DNA of 13,522 nt from positions 1 through 13,522 of the forward strand of contig CALGYL010000201.1 in assembly GCA_937934775.1 (NCBI GenBank), given 5' to 3'. The stretch is from an uncultured Clostridia bacterium. Lineage in GTDB: Bacteria > Bacillota > Clostridia > Christensenellales > Aristaeellaceae. Position numbers and translations under genes: made by a program. Every line of letters begins with the position of its first letter. Positions within the stretch are counted from its first letter, which is position 1. Shown piece by piece: positions 5,332-11,565 of this stretch. Under the pieces are notes generated by a model. It made no database searches. It was not told the origin of the DNA and saw nothing but the letters and a program-made list of their open reading frames with translations.

Positions 5332-7662
5332 ATGGCGGGAAAAGATCGTGTCAGTGTGCGGGCGCTGGCGGAGTTCGCGCTGGAGAGCGGCGACCTCGCG
5401 CGGGAGACCGACGCGCTGAACCGGATGCTGGAAGGGTCCGAGGGCCACAGGCTCCTACAGGCGGCCTATCAGGACGGCTTCAAAAGCGAGGTGGGCATCT
5501 CGCTGAGCGCGGTTGTCCTGGGCCGGCCGCTGACGCTGTATGGGCGCATCGACGGCTTGAATGAGCGGGCGGACCCGCCCATCGTCGAGGAGATCAAGAC
5601 GACCAGGCTCACGCCCTCCATGATCCGGGAGAACGACTTCCCGGTGCACTGGGCCCAGGCGGAGTTATACGCCCACATGCTGGCCGTCAAGCGAAGCTAC
5701 GGGGCCATCCGGGTGCGGCTTGTGTACGTGAACCTTGGCGGCGATCAGGCGCGCTTTGAGCGGACCTATGAAGCCGACGAGCTGGAGGCGCTATTCCTTC
5801 AATACGCATCGCCGTATGCCCAGTGGCTCTACCGCCTAGACGAGTGGAAGGAGAAGAGCCGCCCCACCATGCAGACGATGAAATTTCCCTTCGGCAGCTA
5901 CCGGGAAGGCCAGCGGGACATGGCCGCCGCGACCTACCGGGCCATCAAGGCCCGGAAAAATCTGATGGTTTCCGCGCCCACCGGCATCGGCAAGACTGCC
6001 GCCGCCCTGTTTCCGGCAGTCAAGGCGCTGGGGGAGGGGTTGGTCACCCACATCTTTTACCTGACCGCGCGGGGCACTCAGCGGCGCGCCGCGGAGGACG
6101 CGCTGGAGCGGATGCGCGCGGGCGGCCTTGAGATCCGCTCGGTGGCCATCACTGCCAAGGAGAAGGCATGTCCTTTCCAGGGTGTTCCCTGCGATCCCAT
6201 CGCCTGTCCGAGGGCCGTGGGCTACTACGATCGGCGGCGCGAGGCGCTGACGGAAGCGCTGAAGCTGAACAGGCTGGATGAAGAGGCGATCGCGCGGCAC
6301 GCGGAGAAATGGACGCTCTGTCCGTTTGAGCTGTCGCTGGATTTGTCCGAGCAGGCGGATGTGATCATCTGCGACTACAACTATGCCTTCGATCCCCGGG
6401 TGAAGCTGAAGCGCTTCTTTCTGGACAAGGGCGAGTATGCGCTGCTGATCGACGAGGCGCACCACCTGCCGGAGCGGGCGCGGGCGATGCTGTCCGCCCG
6501 GATTGAAAAAAAGGACTTTCAGGAACTTCGGAAGGCTTTGAAGGCGGAGGAGTACGCGAGGCCCGCCTACGAGGCGATCGGCGACATCCTGAAGGCGCTG
6601 AAAAAGCTGGCGCTGGAATACGAAGAGAGCGCGGCGCTGGAGGAGCCTCCTGAAGGGCTGTACCAGCCGATGCAGGACTTTCTGGAGGCGGCGAGACCGC
6701 TGCTCGGGGAAGGCCTGGCCGCCCATCAACTCCTCTATGACCGGTATTTCGAGGCGCTAAACTACCTTCGGGTCGCCGACGCCTTTCAGAAGGATTATCG
6801 GGCGCTGGTGGAGCCGGAGGGGAAGAACCTGTCGGTCAAGCTGTGGTGTTTTGACCCTGCCCGGGCGCTCCGGGAGGCGATGTCGAGGGTCCGCGCCAGC
6901 GTTCTGTTTTCAGCCACGCTGTCGCCCATCGACTTCTACATGCGCGCCTCGGGCCTCGTCGAGGACGAGGGAGACGCCTTCATGGAGCTGGATTCACCGT
7001 TCCTCAGGGAGAACCTGCTTGCGATGCGCTTTCCGGTGGATACCCGCTACGCTTCCCGCGAGCGCACTGCGCCGATGGTCGCGCGGGCGCTGAAGGCGAT
7101 GTGCGAAGCAAAGCCGGGCAACTACCTGGCTTGCCTTCCTTCCTACGCCTACCTGAACCTGACGCTGAATCATTTTCTGATGCTGGGCGCGAAGGCGGAG
7201 GTATTGGTGCAGCGGGGCGGCATGAGCGACGCGCAGCGCGCTGCGTTTCTTGAGCGGTTCACGGATTCGCCCGCAAAATCCATGGTGGCCTTTGTGGTGA
7301 TGGGTGGCGTGTTCGCCGAGGGCATCGATCTGCCGGGCGAAAAGCTGATCGGCGCGGCCATCGTGGGCGTGGGCATACCGCAGCCGTCGTTTGAGGCGGA
7401 GGTGCGGCGCACGTTATCCGATGACGACGAGGGCGCGGGCTTCCGCGCCGCCTACGTCTATCCGGGCATCGAGCGGGTACTGCAGGCGGCCGGGCGCGTT
7501 ATCCGCACCGAAAGGGACCGGGGCGTGGTGCTGCTATTGGACGAGCGCTATCAGGCGCCGGAATACCGGCGGCTTCTGCCCAGGTTTTGGCGGCTTCGCA
7601 GCGCGGAGGACGAAAAAGCGCTGAGCGGCATGCTGCGCGCGTTCTGGAACGGGGATCAATGA
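5332..7662 (+). CDS. PD-(D/E)XK nuclease fused to XPD/DinG-type ATP-dependent DNA helicase
   Basis: A 776-residue cytoplasmic protein, probably for DNA repair or processing of branched or single-stranded DNA. The N-terminal ~170 residues match the RecB/Cas4-like nuclease pattern: H39 (SEGHRLLQ), D74 (GRIDG), E87 and K89 (EEIKTT), Q109 and Y113 (QAELY). The superfamily 2 helicase follows, with Walker A APTGIGKT at 215-222, then four cysteines at 280, 287, 292 and 330 in the place of the XPD-family Fe-S cluster, DEAH at 374-377, SATLSP at about 527-532 and motif VI QAAGRVIRTERDRG at about 718-731. All catalytic residues seem intact. ATG 5332 is chosen for its AGGAGG 5 bases upstream; the frame stays open back to 5209 but that part overlaps manA. 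The GNAT gene follows after 40 bases, likely one transcript. The general family is known in Firmicutes; its physiological role is poorly defined. Confidence 0.93.
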   Translation: MAGKDRVSVRALAEFALESGDLARETDALNRMLEGSEGHRLLQAAYQDGFKSEVGISLSAVVLGRPLTLYGRIDGLNERADPPIVEEIKTTRLTPSMIRENDFPVHWAQAELYAHMLAVKRSYGAIRVRLVYVNLGGDQARFERTYEADELEALFLQYASPYAQWLYRLDEWKEKSRPTMQTMKFPFGSYREGQRDMAAATYRAIKARKNLMVSAPTGIGKTAAALFPAVKALGEGLVTHIFYLTARGTQRRAAEDALERMRAGGLEIRSVAITAKEKACPFQGVPCDPIACPRAVGYYDRRREALTEALKLNRLDEEAIARHAEKWTLCPFELSLDLSEQADVIICDYNYAFDPRVKLKRFFLDKGEYALLIDEAHHLPERARAMLSARIEKKDFQELRKALKAEEYARPAYEAIGDILKALKKLALEYEESAALEEPPEGLYQPMQDFLEAARPLLGEGLAAHQLLYDRYFEALNYLRVADAFQKDYRALVEPEGKNLSVKLWCFDPARALREAMSRVRASVLFSATLSPIDFYMRASGLVEDEGDAFMELDSPFLRENLLAMRFPVDTRYASRERTAPMVARALKAMCEAKPGNYLACLPSYAYLNLTLNHFLMLGAKAEVLVQRGGMSDAQRAAFLERFTDSPAKSMVAFVVMGGVFAEGIDLPGEKLIGAAIVGVGIPQPSFEAEVRRTLSDDDEGAGFRAAYVYPGIERVLQAAGRVIRTERDRGVVLLLDERYQAPEYRRLLPRFWRLRSAEDEKALSGMLRAFWNGDQ

Positions 7663-7702
7663 CGCGTCGCAGGTTGGTGGCCATAGGAGGGGAGAGGACC
7701 GG

Positions 7703-8173
7703 ATGGATCTACAATTGATTCGCGCGACTCCGCAGGATGCCGACGACCTTCTAAGTGTTCAGAAGCGGTGCTTTCAACCGCTCTTTGAACGCTACCGCGA
7801 CGAGCGCAGCCCGTACAACGAACCCATCGAAAGAATGCTGTTCAAGATCGGTTATGGGAACGTGGCGTACTACAAAATCATTTATCAGCGCGCGCTGGCA
7901 GGCGGAATATTCGTCTATGAAACAGAAGGCGGGCTGTTTCGCGTCGGAATCCTGTATGTTCTCCCGGAATGCCAGTCAAAGGGGATCGGGCAGAAAGCGA
8001 TCGCGCTGGCCGAAGCCTTGCACGGCGATGCAGTGCGCTGGGAACTGGATTGCCCGGAGGATCTCCCTGCAAACCGGCGCTGCTACGAAAAGGCTGGGTA
8101 CAGGCTTACGGGCAGGAAAGAGGTCATCAATGATCGACTGACGCTTGTCTATTACGAGAAACCGCGAAGATAG
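7703..8173 (+). CDS. GNAT family N-acetyltransferase
   Basis: A 156-residue single-domain acyltransferase using acetyl-CoA. The N-terminal LIRATPQDADDLLSVQKRCF and the acetyl-CoA loop with Q-S-K-G-I-G at about residues 92-97, followed by helix QKAIALAEAL, fit motif A; PANRRCYEKAGYRLTG (about 125-140) is the usual C-terminal block. Substrate cannot be told: GNAT enzymes act on amino groups of proteins, antibiotics, polyamines or small metabolites. The start ATG 7703 has GGAGAGG (7691-7697) 5 bases upstream, with a stronger AGGAGG a little further away. It lies 40 bases after the helicase gene on the same strand and probably shares its promoter, with no evident functional link. It converges on the nucleotidyltransferase gene. 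Confidence 0.9.
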   Translation: MDLQLIRATPQDADDLLSVQKRCFQPLFERYRDERSPYNEPIERMLFKIGYGNVAYYKIIYQRALAGGIFVYETEGGLFRVGILYVLPECQSKGIGQKAIALAEALHGDAVRWELDCPEDLPANRRCYEKAGYRLTGRKEVINDRLTLVYYEKPRR

Positions 8174-8204
8174 GGTGCGATGGGCCGGAAAACGCCGAAG
8201 AAAA

Positions 8205-8235
8205 GGACGGGCGGCTCTATGTGAGCCGCCCGTCC
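8205..8235 (-). terminator. Rho-independent terminator, minus strand (3' end of element copy B)
   Basis: A perfect 13-bp stem (GGACGGGCGGCTC at 8205-8217 with GAGCCGCCCGTCC at 8223-8235) with a 5-base loop. On the minus strand it is followed by TTTTCTT (8204-8198), so it ends transcripts coming from the nucleotidyltransferase gene and the element. The plus strand side has TCAAACC and no T-tract. Confidence 0.85.
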
Positions 8236-8358
8236 TCAAACCATCAACAATGTCTTGGACTGCTTCATTCGCTTCCGGCGACCTGCGCGCCGGAAGCGTG
8301 TTACTTCTGGTAGCAGCGAATACTGATGGTAGAAACAATATGATAAGTCAGTGCGCCG
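8205..8358 (-). repeat. Structured non-coding element, copy B (possible RNA)
   Basis: The block 8240-8358 is the ungapped 82%-identical partner of 3038-3156. It keeps the internal 11-bp hairpin (8271-8281 with 8289-8299) and ends four bases from a terminator hairpin, as in copy A, although the terminator's sequence is unrelated to that of copy A. On the minus strand it begins 11 bases after the nucleotidyltransferase stop codon, so here it would be the 3' UTR of that mRNA, or an RNA processed from it. The plus frame 8145-8768 runs through it but has no gene character. Confidence 0.7.
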
Positions 8359-8369
8359 ACCAGCCTGAT

Positions 8370-9284
8370 TTACACTTCCGTAGGCCACAGCGCGTCGGGG
8401 TATTTGCCCGCGTCCTTCAGCCTCTCGATGGCCTGACGCACGCCCGGCAGGTCCTCCATGTAGGTGACGCCGTACCACTTTTCCGCGCAGGGCAGTACCC
8501 GGACCGTGGCGCGCCGGTCTTCAATCAGGCGGTTGACTACGAAGGGCAGGTAGTATTCGCAGCGCAACGGGTTCCGGGAAAGATTTTCCCTCAGGAAAGG
8601 CGTGAAGTATTCCTCGATTGCATCCATCATGGAAGCGCCAAAGCCCCACATGTTCATCGAAACCGACGTTCCGGCGGGCAGATCGACCCAGGTGTCGCCG
8701 TCCTCGGTGTAGGCGGCGCCGGACGCGGTGGGGCGGATCTTCGTACGCTCAACCACGCCGGTCAGTAGGCCGTCCTTGACGCTGCATACGCCCCGGGACA
8801 CGGTGCCGTTTTCGGTAAGCGTGTTCTCGATCCGGTATCCGCACATCGCGTGATGGTCGTTCTGCCCGGTCAGAAGCGCTCCGTGGATCGCTGAAAACGC
8901 GCTTGCTCCATAGTAATCGTCCGCGTTGATGGCCGAAAAGGGCCCATGGATCTTCGACTTTGCGCAGAGCACCGCGTGGGCTGTGCCCCAGGGGCGAATG
9001 CGCTCCTCCGGCAGGACGATGCCCTCCGGAAGCGCGTCCAGACGCTGCTCGGCGTAATGAAGGTCGACGCTGGATGCGATCCTGCGGCCGATCGCCTCGT
9101 GAAAATCCTGTTCCATGCCCGGCGCGATGATGCAGACTACCCGTTCAAATCCCGCCTGCACGGCGTCGTAGATAGAAAAGTCTATGATGCTGTGACCGCG
9201 CCCGTCGATGGGGGCCAGTTGTTTGAGCCCGCCGTACCGGCTGCCCAAGCCCGCCGCCATGATGAGCAGCGCAGGTTTGTCCAT
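8370..9284 (-). CDS. Sugar-phosphate-type nucleotidyltransferase
   Basis: A 304-residue cytoplasmic enzyme of the NTP_transferase (Rossmann-like) family, which couples a sugar-1-phosphate or related phosphate to an NTP with release of pyrophosphate. The signature LIMAAGLGSRYGGLKQLAPI is at residues 7-26, where G-x-G-S-R and K-Q bind the nucleotide. A second acidic motif FSAINADDYYG (mid-protein) fits the metal site, and the tail KWYGVTYMEDL matches uncharacterised clostridial members of this size. It is not close enough to GlmU, RfbA or GalU for a specific name, so the substrate is open. ATG 9284 is preferred (AGGAG 8 bases upstream) over the GTG three codons earlier. It has its own promoter at 9320-9348, and the repeated element plus terminator follow its stop. 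Confidence 0.88.
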   Translation of the reverse strand: MDKPALLIMAAGLGSRYGGLKQLAPIDGRGHSIIDFSIYDAVQAGFERVVCIIAPGMEQDFHEAIGRRIASSVDLHYAEQRLDALPEGIVLPEERIRPWGTAHAVLCAKSKIHGPFSAINADDYYGASAFSAIHGALLTGQNDHHAMCGYRIENTLTENGTVSRGVCSVKDGLLTGVVERTKIRPTASGAAYTEDGDTWVDLPAGTSVSMNMWGFGASMMDAIEEYFTPFLRENLSRNPLRCEYYLPFVVNRLIEDRRATVRVLPCAEKWYGVTYMEDLPGVRQAIERLKDAGKYPDALWPTEV

Positions 9285-9319
9285 GCGCAACACTCCTGTT
9301 AATTTGGTTTCACTCTTTC

Positions 9320-9348
9320 ATTATACTATGCGGAGGGTATTGACGCAA
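9320..9348 (-). promoter_or_regulatory. Sigma-A promoter of the nucleotidyltransferase gene
   Basis: On the minus strand TTGCGT (9348-9343), a 17-base spacer and a perfect TATAAT (9325-9320). The start would be near 9313, about 30 bases before the ATG. Confidence 0.8.
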
Positions 9349-9375
9349 GTATACAAAAGCGCATGGCGCGGCGCA

Positions 9376-9409
9376 TAAAAATAGCGGGCCCAAGCTCGCT
9401 TGAACCCGC
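9376..9409 (-). terminator. Rho-independent terminator of the glycyl-radical-like gene
   Basis: Stem 9409-9399 with 9394-9384, 11 bp around CGAG, then TATTTTTAT on the minus strand. Two pairs are G.U only when read as minus-strand RNA and would be C-A mismatches on the plus strand, so the structure is direction-specific. It lies 20 bases after the stop codon. Confidence 0.85.
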
Positions 9410-9429
9410 CGAAGGCTTCGAAACACATG

Positions 9430-9711
9430 TCACTCGCAGCCACAGTCCATGCCGTGCTTTACGCGGTCGTGCTCCTCGGCGCGCTTGCCGTCGTTGAACC
9501 GGTCCAGCGTACCCACTAGGTATCCGGTGATGCGGCGGATCCGGTGGAACGGCACAGAGCCGAAATCATAGTCAATGTCCACGTACTCTCCATCCACCCG
9601 GATGTCCATGCCCAGCGGCTCACGGCCGTATTTCTCGCGCGCATGCGCGATGTACGCGTCAATTTCTTCCTGAAGCAGTGTGCCGCTTACGATGTTGACG
9701 TTGGTGCTCAA
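9430..9711 (-). CDS. Small stand-alone protein with NrdD-type glycyl-radical C-terminus
   Basis: A 93-residue protein whose second half, IRRITGYLVGTLDRF then NDGKRAEEHDRVKHG (residues 58-87), matches the extreme C-terminus of class III (anaerobic) ribonucleoside-triphosphate reductase NrdD, including the Gly (G63 in R-I-T-G-Y-L) that carries the radical in the full enzyme. The remaining 600 or so residues of NrdD are absent. It ends in C-G-C-E. Such short proteins are often auto-annotated as anaerobic reductase; whether one can accept a radical, as the spare domain YfiD/GrcA does for pyruvate formate-lyase, is unknown. Start TTG 9711 is inferred from AAGGAGG 9 bases upstream; it gives MSTNVNIVSGTLLQEEID. 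The in-frame codons upstream run through the promoter. It has its own promoter and terminator. Confidence 0.78.
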   Translation of the reverse strand: MSTNVNIVSGTLLQEEIDAYIAHAREKYGREPLGMDIRVDGEYVDIDYDFGSVPFHRIRRITGYLVGTLDRFNDGKRAEEHDRVKHGMDCGCE

Positions 9712-9739
9712 AGGGATCGACCTCCTTCGTATGAGCACC

Positions 9740-9767
9740 ATTATACCACCAATATCTGGGGCGTAAA
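9740..9767 (-). promoter_or_regulatory. Promoter of the glycyl-radical-like gene
   Basis: On the minus strand TTTACG (9767-9762), 16-base spacer, perfect TATAAT (9745-9740). A TTGACT further upstream is 23 bases away and too far. The start would be near 9733, with the ribosome site about 10 bases later. Confidence 0.6.
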
Positions 9768-9793
9768 CAGTCAAACACCACAAAATAGAGGGG

Positions 9794-10234
9794 TTAGTTG
9801 TTTTTTCCGGCGACCGAAGGATTGCCGCCCAGGCTGATGACCACCAGCCCCATCAGTACCAGAAGGCTGCCGATGGCCCTGGACGCGGAGAAGGAGCCGG
9901 TTAGAAACGCGTCCAGCAGGAGCGCCGTCGCCATCTGGCTGACAAAGGTGATCAGCGTCAGGCGAAGCGTAGAGATTCTGAGCGCCACCAGCGACGAGAG
10001 CATCACCACGCCCACGCCCAGCGCGCCGCCCAGATACATGAAAGCGCCCGTACCCCCTTGAGCCGGCGCTAGGTGGCCGTCCGCCAGCAGCATGGCGATC
10101 AGGCAGACCAGAAGGCCCACCCAATAGTTATTGAACGTGGACCGCCCGAGGCCGACGCGCTCGCCCGCCTGGGCGTTGAGCATTCGCCCGATTACGATCG
10201 CCGCGCCCGATAGCGCGGCCAGAAGTTCCATCAT
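9794..10234 (-). CDS. Half-size DMT family transporter (DUF606/YdcZ), second of a pair
   Basis: A 146-residue integral membrane protein with about five hydrophobic helices, half the size of ten-helix EamA transporters. Family marks are the N-terminal helix LAALSGAAIVIGRMLNAQAG, FMYLGGALGVGVVMLSSLVA in the middle, and a final GSLLVLMGLVVISLGGN helix. It follows its paralogue by 13 bases, with GGAGG 8 bases before ATG 10234 placed in that gap, so the two are co-transcribed and probably form a heterodimer in the membrane with dual topology (inference from other paired small DMT proteins). The substrate is unknown. No clear terminator follows, so transcription may run on into the gene at 9711. 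Confidence 0.88.
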   Translation of the reverse strand: MMELLAALSGAAIVIGRMLNAQAGERVGLGRSTFNNYWVGLLVCLIAMLLADGHLAPAQGGTGAFMYLGGALGVGVVMLSSLVALRISTLRLTLITFVSQMATALLLDAFLTGSFSASRAIGSLLVLMGLVVISLGGNPSVAGKNN

Positions 10235-10247
10235 GTCTGGTTCCTCC

Positions 10248-10667
10248 TTAGCCCAGCATCATCACGCAGATGCCCGCGGCGATCAGCGCCATTCCGACGG
10301 CGGTCTTCCAATGAAAGCGCGATTTCTTTGCGCCCAGAAGGCCGAAGCCGTCAATCAGCTGCGCCGCCACGGTCTGCCCAAGGAGACCCAGCGCCAGCGT
10401 GGCCGATACCCCGATGGCCGGGGCGGACATGTTCGTAAACACCGTCGACGCGGCGCCCACCGCGCCGCCAAGGTAGAGGTACCAGGGCATGCCACTTCGG
10501 ACGAAAGGCTTTTCCCTTCGAATCAGCAGCCATACAATAACAAAGGTGGTCCCAACCAGATGGATGATGACCGCCGCGGCCCAACTGCCCCAGACGACGG
10601 ACAGCTGTCCGTTCATCAGGATCATGACTGCGATCATCACGCCGCTAAGCGCGGAAAGCGCGTCCAT
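10248..10667 (-). CDS. Half-size DMT family transporter (DUF606/YdcZ), first of a pair
   Basis: A 139-residue membrane protein, paralogous to its downstream neighbour: LSALSGVMIAVMILMNGQLS at the N-terminus and WYLYLGGAVGAASTVFTNMSAPAIG in the centre correspond to the same regions there. Both have a G-x-x-x-A-I/V-x-x-x-x-x-N first helix and a W/FxYLGGAxG loop-helix, typical of DUF606. GGAGG lies 8 bases before ATG 10667. The gene is divergent from the Crp/Fnr regulator, with a perfect palindrome between them, a pairing that suggests direct control of the pair by that regulator. The cargo is not predictable from sequence. Confidence 0.88.
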   Translation of the reverse strand: MDALSALSGVMIAVMILMNGQLSVVWGSWAAAVIIHLVGTTFVIVWLLIRREKPFVRSGMPWYLYLGGAVGAASTVFTNMSAPAIGVSATLALGLLGQTVAAQLIDGFGLLGAKKSRFHWKTAVGMALIAAGICVMMLG

Positions 10668-10686
10668 TTACATCCCCTCCGCTTCC

Positions 10687-10692
10687 ATCATA
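10687..10692 (-). promoter_or_regulatory. -10 box of the DMT operon (no proper -35)
   Basis: TATGAT on the minus strand without a recognisable -35 at the usual distance. A start about 7 bases further on would place the palindrome centre (10722/10723) near -42, the class II activator position for Crp/Fnr proteins. The resulting leader is very short (about 14 bases), which weakens the case. Confidence 0.4.
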
Positions 10693-10703
10693 GCGGATTG
10701 TGC

Positions 10704-10732
10704 TTGCGGCGCGGGATGACATATGTCATAAT
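10704..10732 (+). promoter_or_regulatory. Promoter of the Crp/Fnr-type regulator gene
   Basis: TTGCGG (10704-10709), 17-base spacer, CATAAT (10727-10732). The -10 box overlaps the right end of the palindrome at 10716-10729, so binding there should block this promoter (autorepression, inferred). Confidence 0.5.
10716..10729. promoter_or_regulatory. Perfect 14-bp palindrome, probable Crp/Fnr-type operator
   Basis: ATGACATATGTCAT is fully self-complementary and lies between the divergent regulator and transporter genes. Its two TGACA half-sites resemble Crp/Fnr dimer sites in layout (Crp TGTGA, Fnr TTGAT), but spacing and sequence are not those of either model protein. Confidence 0.65.
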
Positions 10733-10753
10733 AAAAGAAAAAGGGGGGTGCGT

Positions 10754-11380
10754 ATGCAGCGGATGAACGATTTATCGCTTCTGGCACGATACCTGAACCG
10801 GACGGGCTTTCAGGCGCTCGCCGACGATTACCAGGCAGCGCTCTACCGCTGTCCGGCGGGCCGCGACATCGTCCGGCAGGGGGAACCGCTGACCCACCTG
10901 TATGTGTTCCTCGAGGGACGGGCCAAGGTCGTCCGGCTGATGGAAAACGGCCGAAGGATGCTGCACGCCTTCTATCAGGGCGTGTCGCTGCTGGGGGATC
11001 TGGAGCTTTGCCGGGGCGACCTGACGGCCTGCAACAGCGTGCGGGCTGTGACTGAAGTCTGGCTGATCGGCTTTCCGCTGGAGGGCAAGCGTGAAGCGAT
11101 GCTGGAGGATCCGAGGCTGTTGCGGTTCATGTGCACGGAGCTTGCGGGAAAGCTGGAGCAGGTATCCGAATCCGCCGCGCAGAACCTCCTGTACCCGCTG
11201 AGCGATCGGCTCATGGCCTACATGCGGGCGACGCAGGCGGACGGCGCGTTTACCGAAAGCCTGACGGGAACCGCTGAACTGCTCGGCGTCAGTTATCGGC
11301 ATCTTCTGCGCACGTTGCAGGCTTTCGAGCGCGACGGGTACATCCGCCGCATCCGGGGCGGCTACCGGCTGAAGGATTGA
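10754..11380 (+). CDS. Crp/Fnr family transcriptional regulator (YeiL-like)
   Basis: A 208-residue DNA-binding regulator. A cyclic-nucleotide-binding-like beta-roll spans about residues 28-115 (CPAGRDIVRQGEPLTHLYVF, then EGRAKVVRL and a GVSLLGDLEL turn in the place of the phosphate-binding loop). The long dimer helix is about 115-140, and the winged helix-turn-helix about 171-206, with GTAELLGVSYRHLLRTLQAF as the recognition unit. The cAMP-contacting Arg of true Crp is not seen in that loop, so cAMP is unlikely to be the ligand. Four cysteines (33, 86, 93, 127) exist, but their spacing differs from Fnr. Start ATG 10754 has AAGGGGGG 5 bases upstream; a GTG two codons earlier lies inside that site. 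Divergence from the DMT pair and the shared palindrome suggest it controls them and itself. Confidence 0.9.
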   Translation: MQRMNDLSLLARYLNRTGFQALADDYQAALYRCPAGRDIVRQGEPLTHLYVFLEGRAKVVRLMENGRRMLHAFYQGVSLLGDLELCRGDLTACNSVRAVTEVWLIGFPLEGKREAMLEDPRLLRFMCTELAGKLEQVSESAAQNLLYPLSDRLMAYMRATQADGAFTESLTGTAELLGVSYRHLLRTLQAFERDGYIRRIRGGYRLKD

Positions 11381-11423
11381 TGATCGCAGAAGGGTATGCG
11401 GATTGTTATATCTCTGGGCGACC

Positions 11424-11453
11424 TTGACAAACAAAGCAACCATGTCATATAAT
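11424..11453 (+). promoter_or_regulatory. Consensus sigma-A promoter for the leader ORF and metY
   Basis: Perfect TTGACA (11424-11429) and perfect TATAAT (11448-11453), separated by 18 bases. Start near 11460. An inverted repeat covers its -10 box and start region, which suits a strong but repressed promoter. Confidence 0.88.
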
Positions 11454-11468
11454 TCACATATGAATTAT
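11449..11468. promoter_or_regulatory. 20-bp inverted repeat over the metY promoter -10 and start
   Basis: ATAATTCA (11449-11456) and TGAATTAT (11461-11468) are exact inverted complements around CATA. It overlaps the -10 box and the expected start point, the classical place for a repressor operator. The cognate repressor is not identifiable; it is not in the window unless the Crp/Fnr protein uses a second, unlike site. Confidence 0.7.
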
Positions 11469-11484
11469 CGAGGAGGCGGTTGCG

Positions 11485-11565
11485 ATGCATGTGAGAAAGC
11501 CGAAGTTCTTTTTTTCAGGCGAACGAATGCGTCCGGTTCGGCCGGCCGTTCACGAAATAACCTGA
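11485..11565 (+). CDS. 26-residue leader peptide ORF upstream of metY
   Basis: ATG 11485 is preceded by AGGAGG (11471-11476) with an 8-base gap, as strong a ribosome site as any in the window. It opens 26 codons ending in TGA (11563-11565), 23 bases before metY. The peptide reads MHVRKPKFFFSGERMRPV then RPAVHEIT; it is basic in its first half and has an R-P-x-R-P motif. It has no Cys and only one internal Met, so classic Cys/Met-codon attenuation is not obvious. It lies within the untranslated leader expected from the promoter at 11424-11453. It may control metY translation or be an independent small protein. No terminator hairpin separates it from metY. Confidence 0.55.
   Translation: MHVRKPKFFFSGERMRPVRPAVHEIT

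Noticed and set aside
5245..5448. N-terminal extension of manA in an open frame.
   Set aside because: It would overlap both promoters and the start of the divergent helicase gene, has no ribosome site, and does not resemble ManA. TTG 5244 gives the family N-terminus.
9340..9366. TTGACG on the plus strand as a promoter towards 9400.
   Set aside because: No -10 box at 16-18 bases and no plus-strand gene downstream.
11381..11423. Terminator after the Crp/Fnr gene.
   Set aside because: Only a weak CGCA/TGCG pairing and no T-tract; read-through towards metY is possible but not shown.
11442..11448. ATGTCAT before the metY -10 box as a half-site for the Crp/Fnr-type regulator.
   Set aside because: It matches one half of the palindrome at 10716-10729, but a 7-base match is expected by chance and no second half is correctly spaced.
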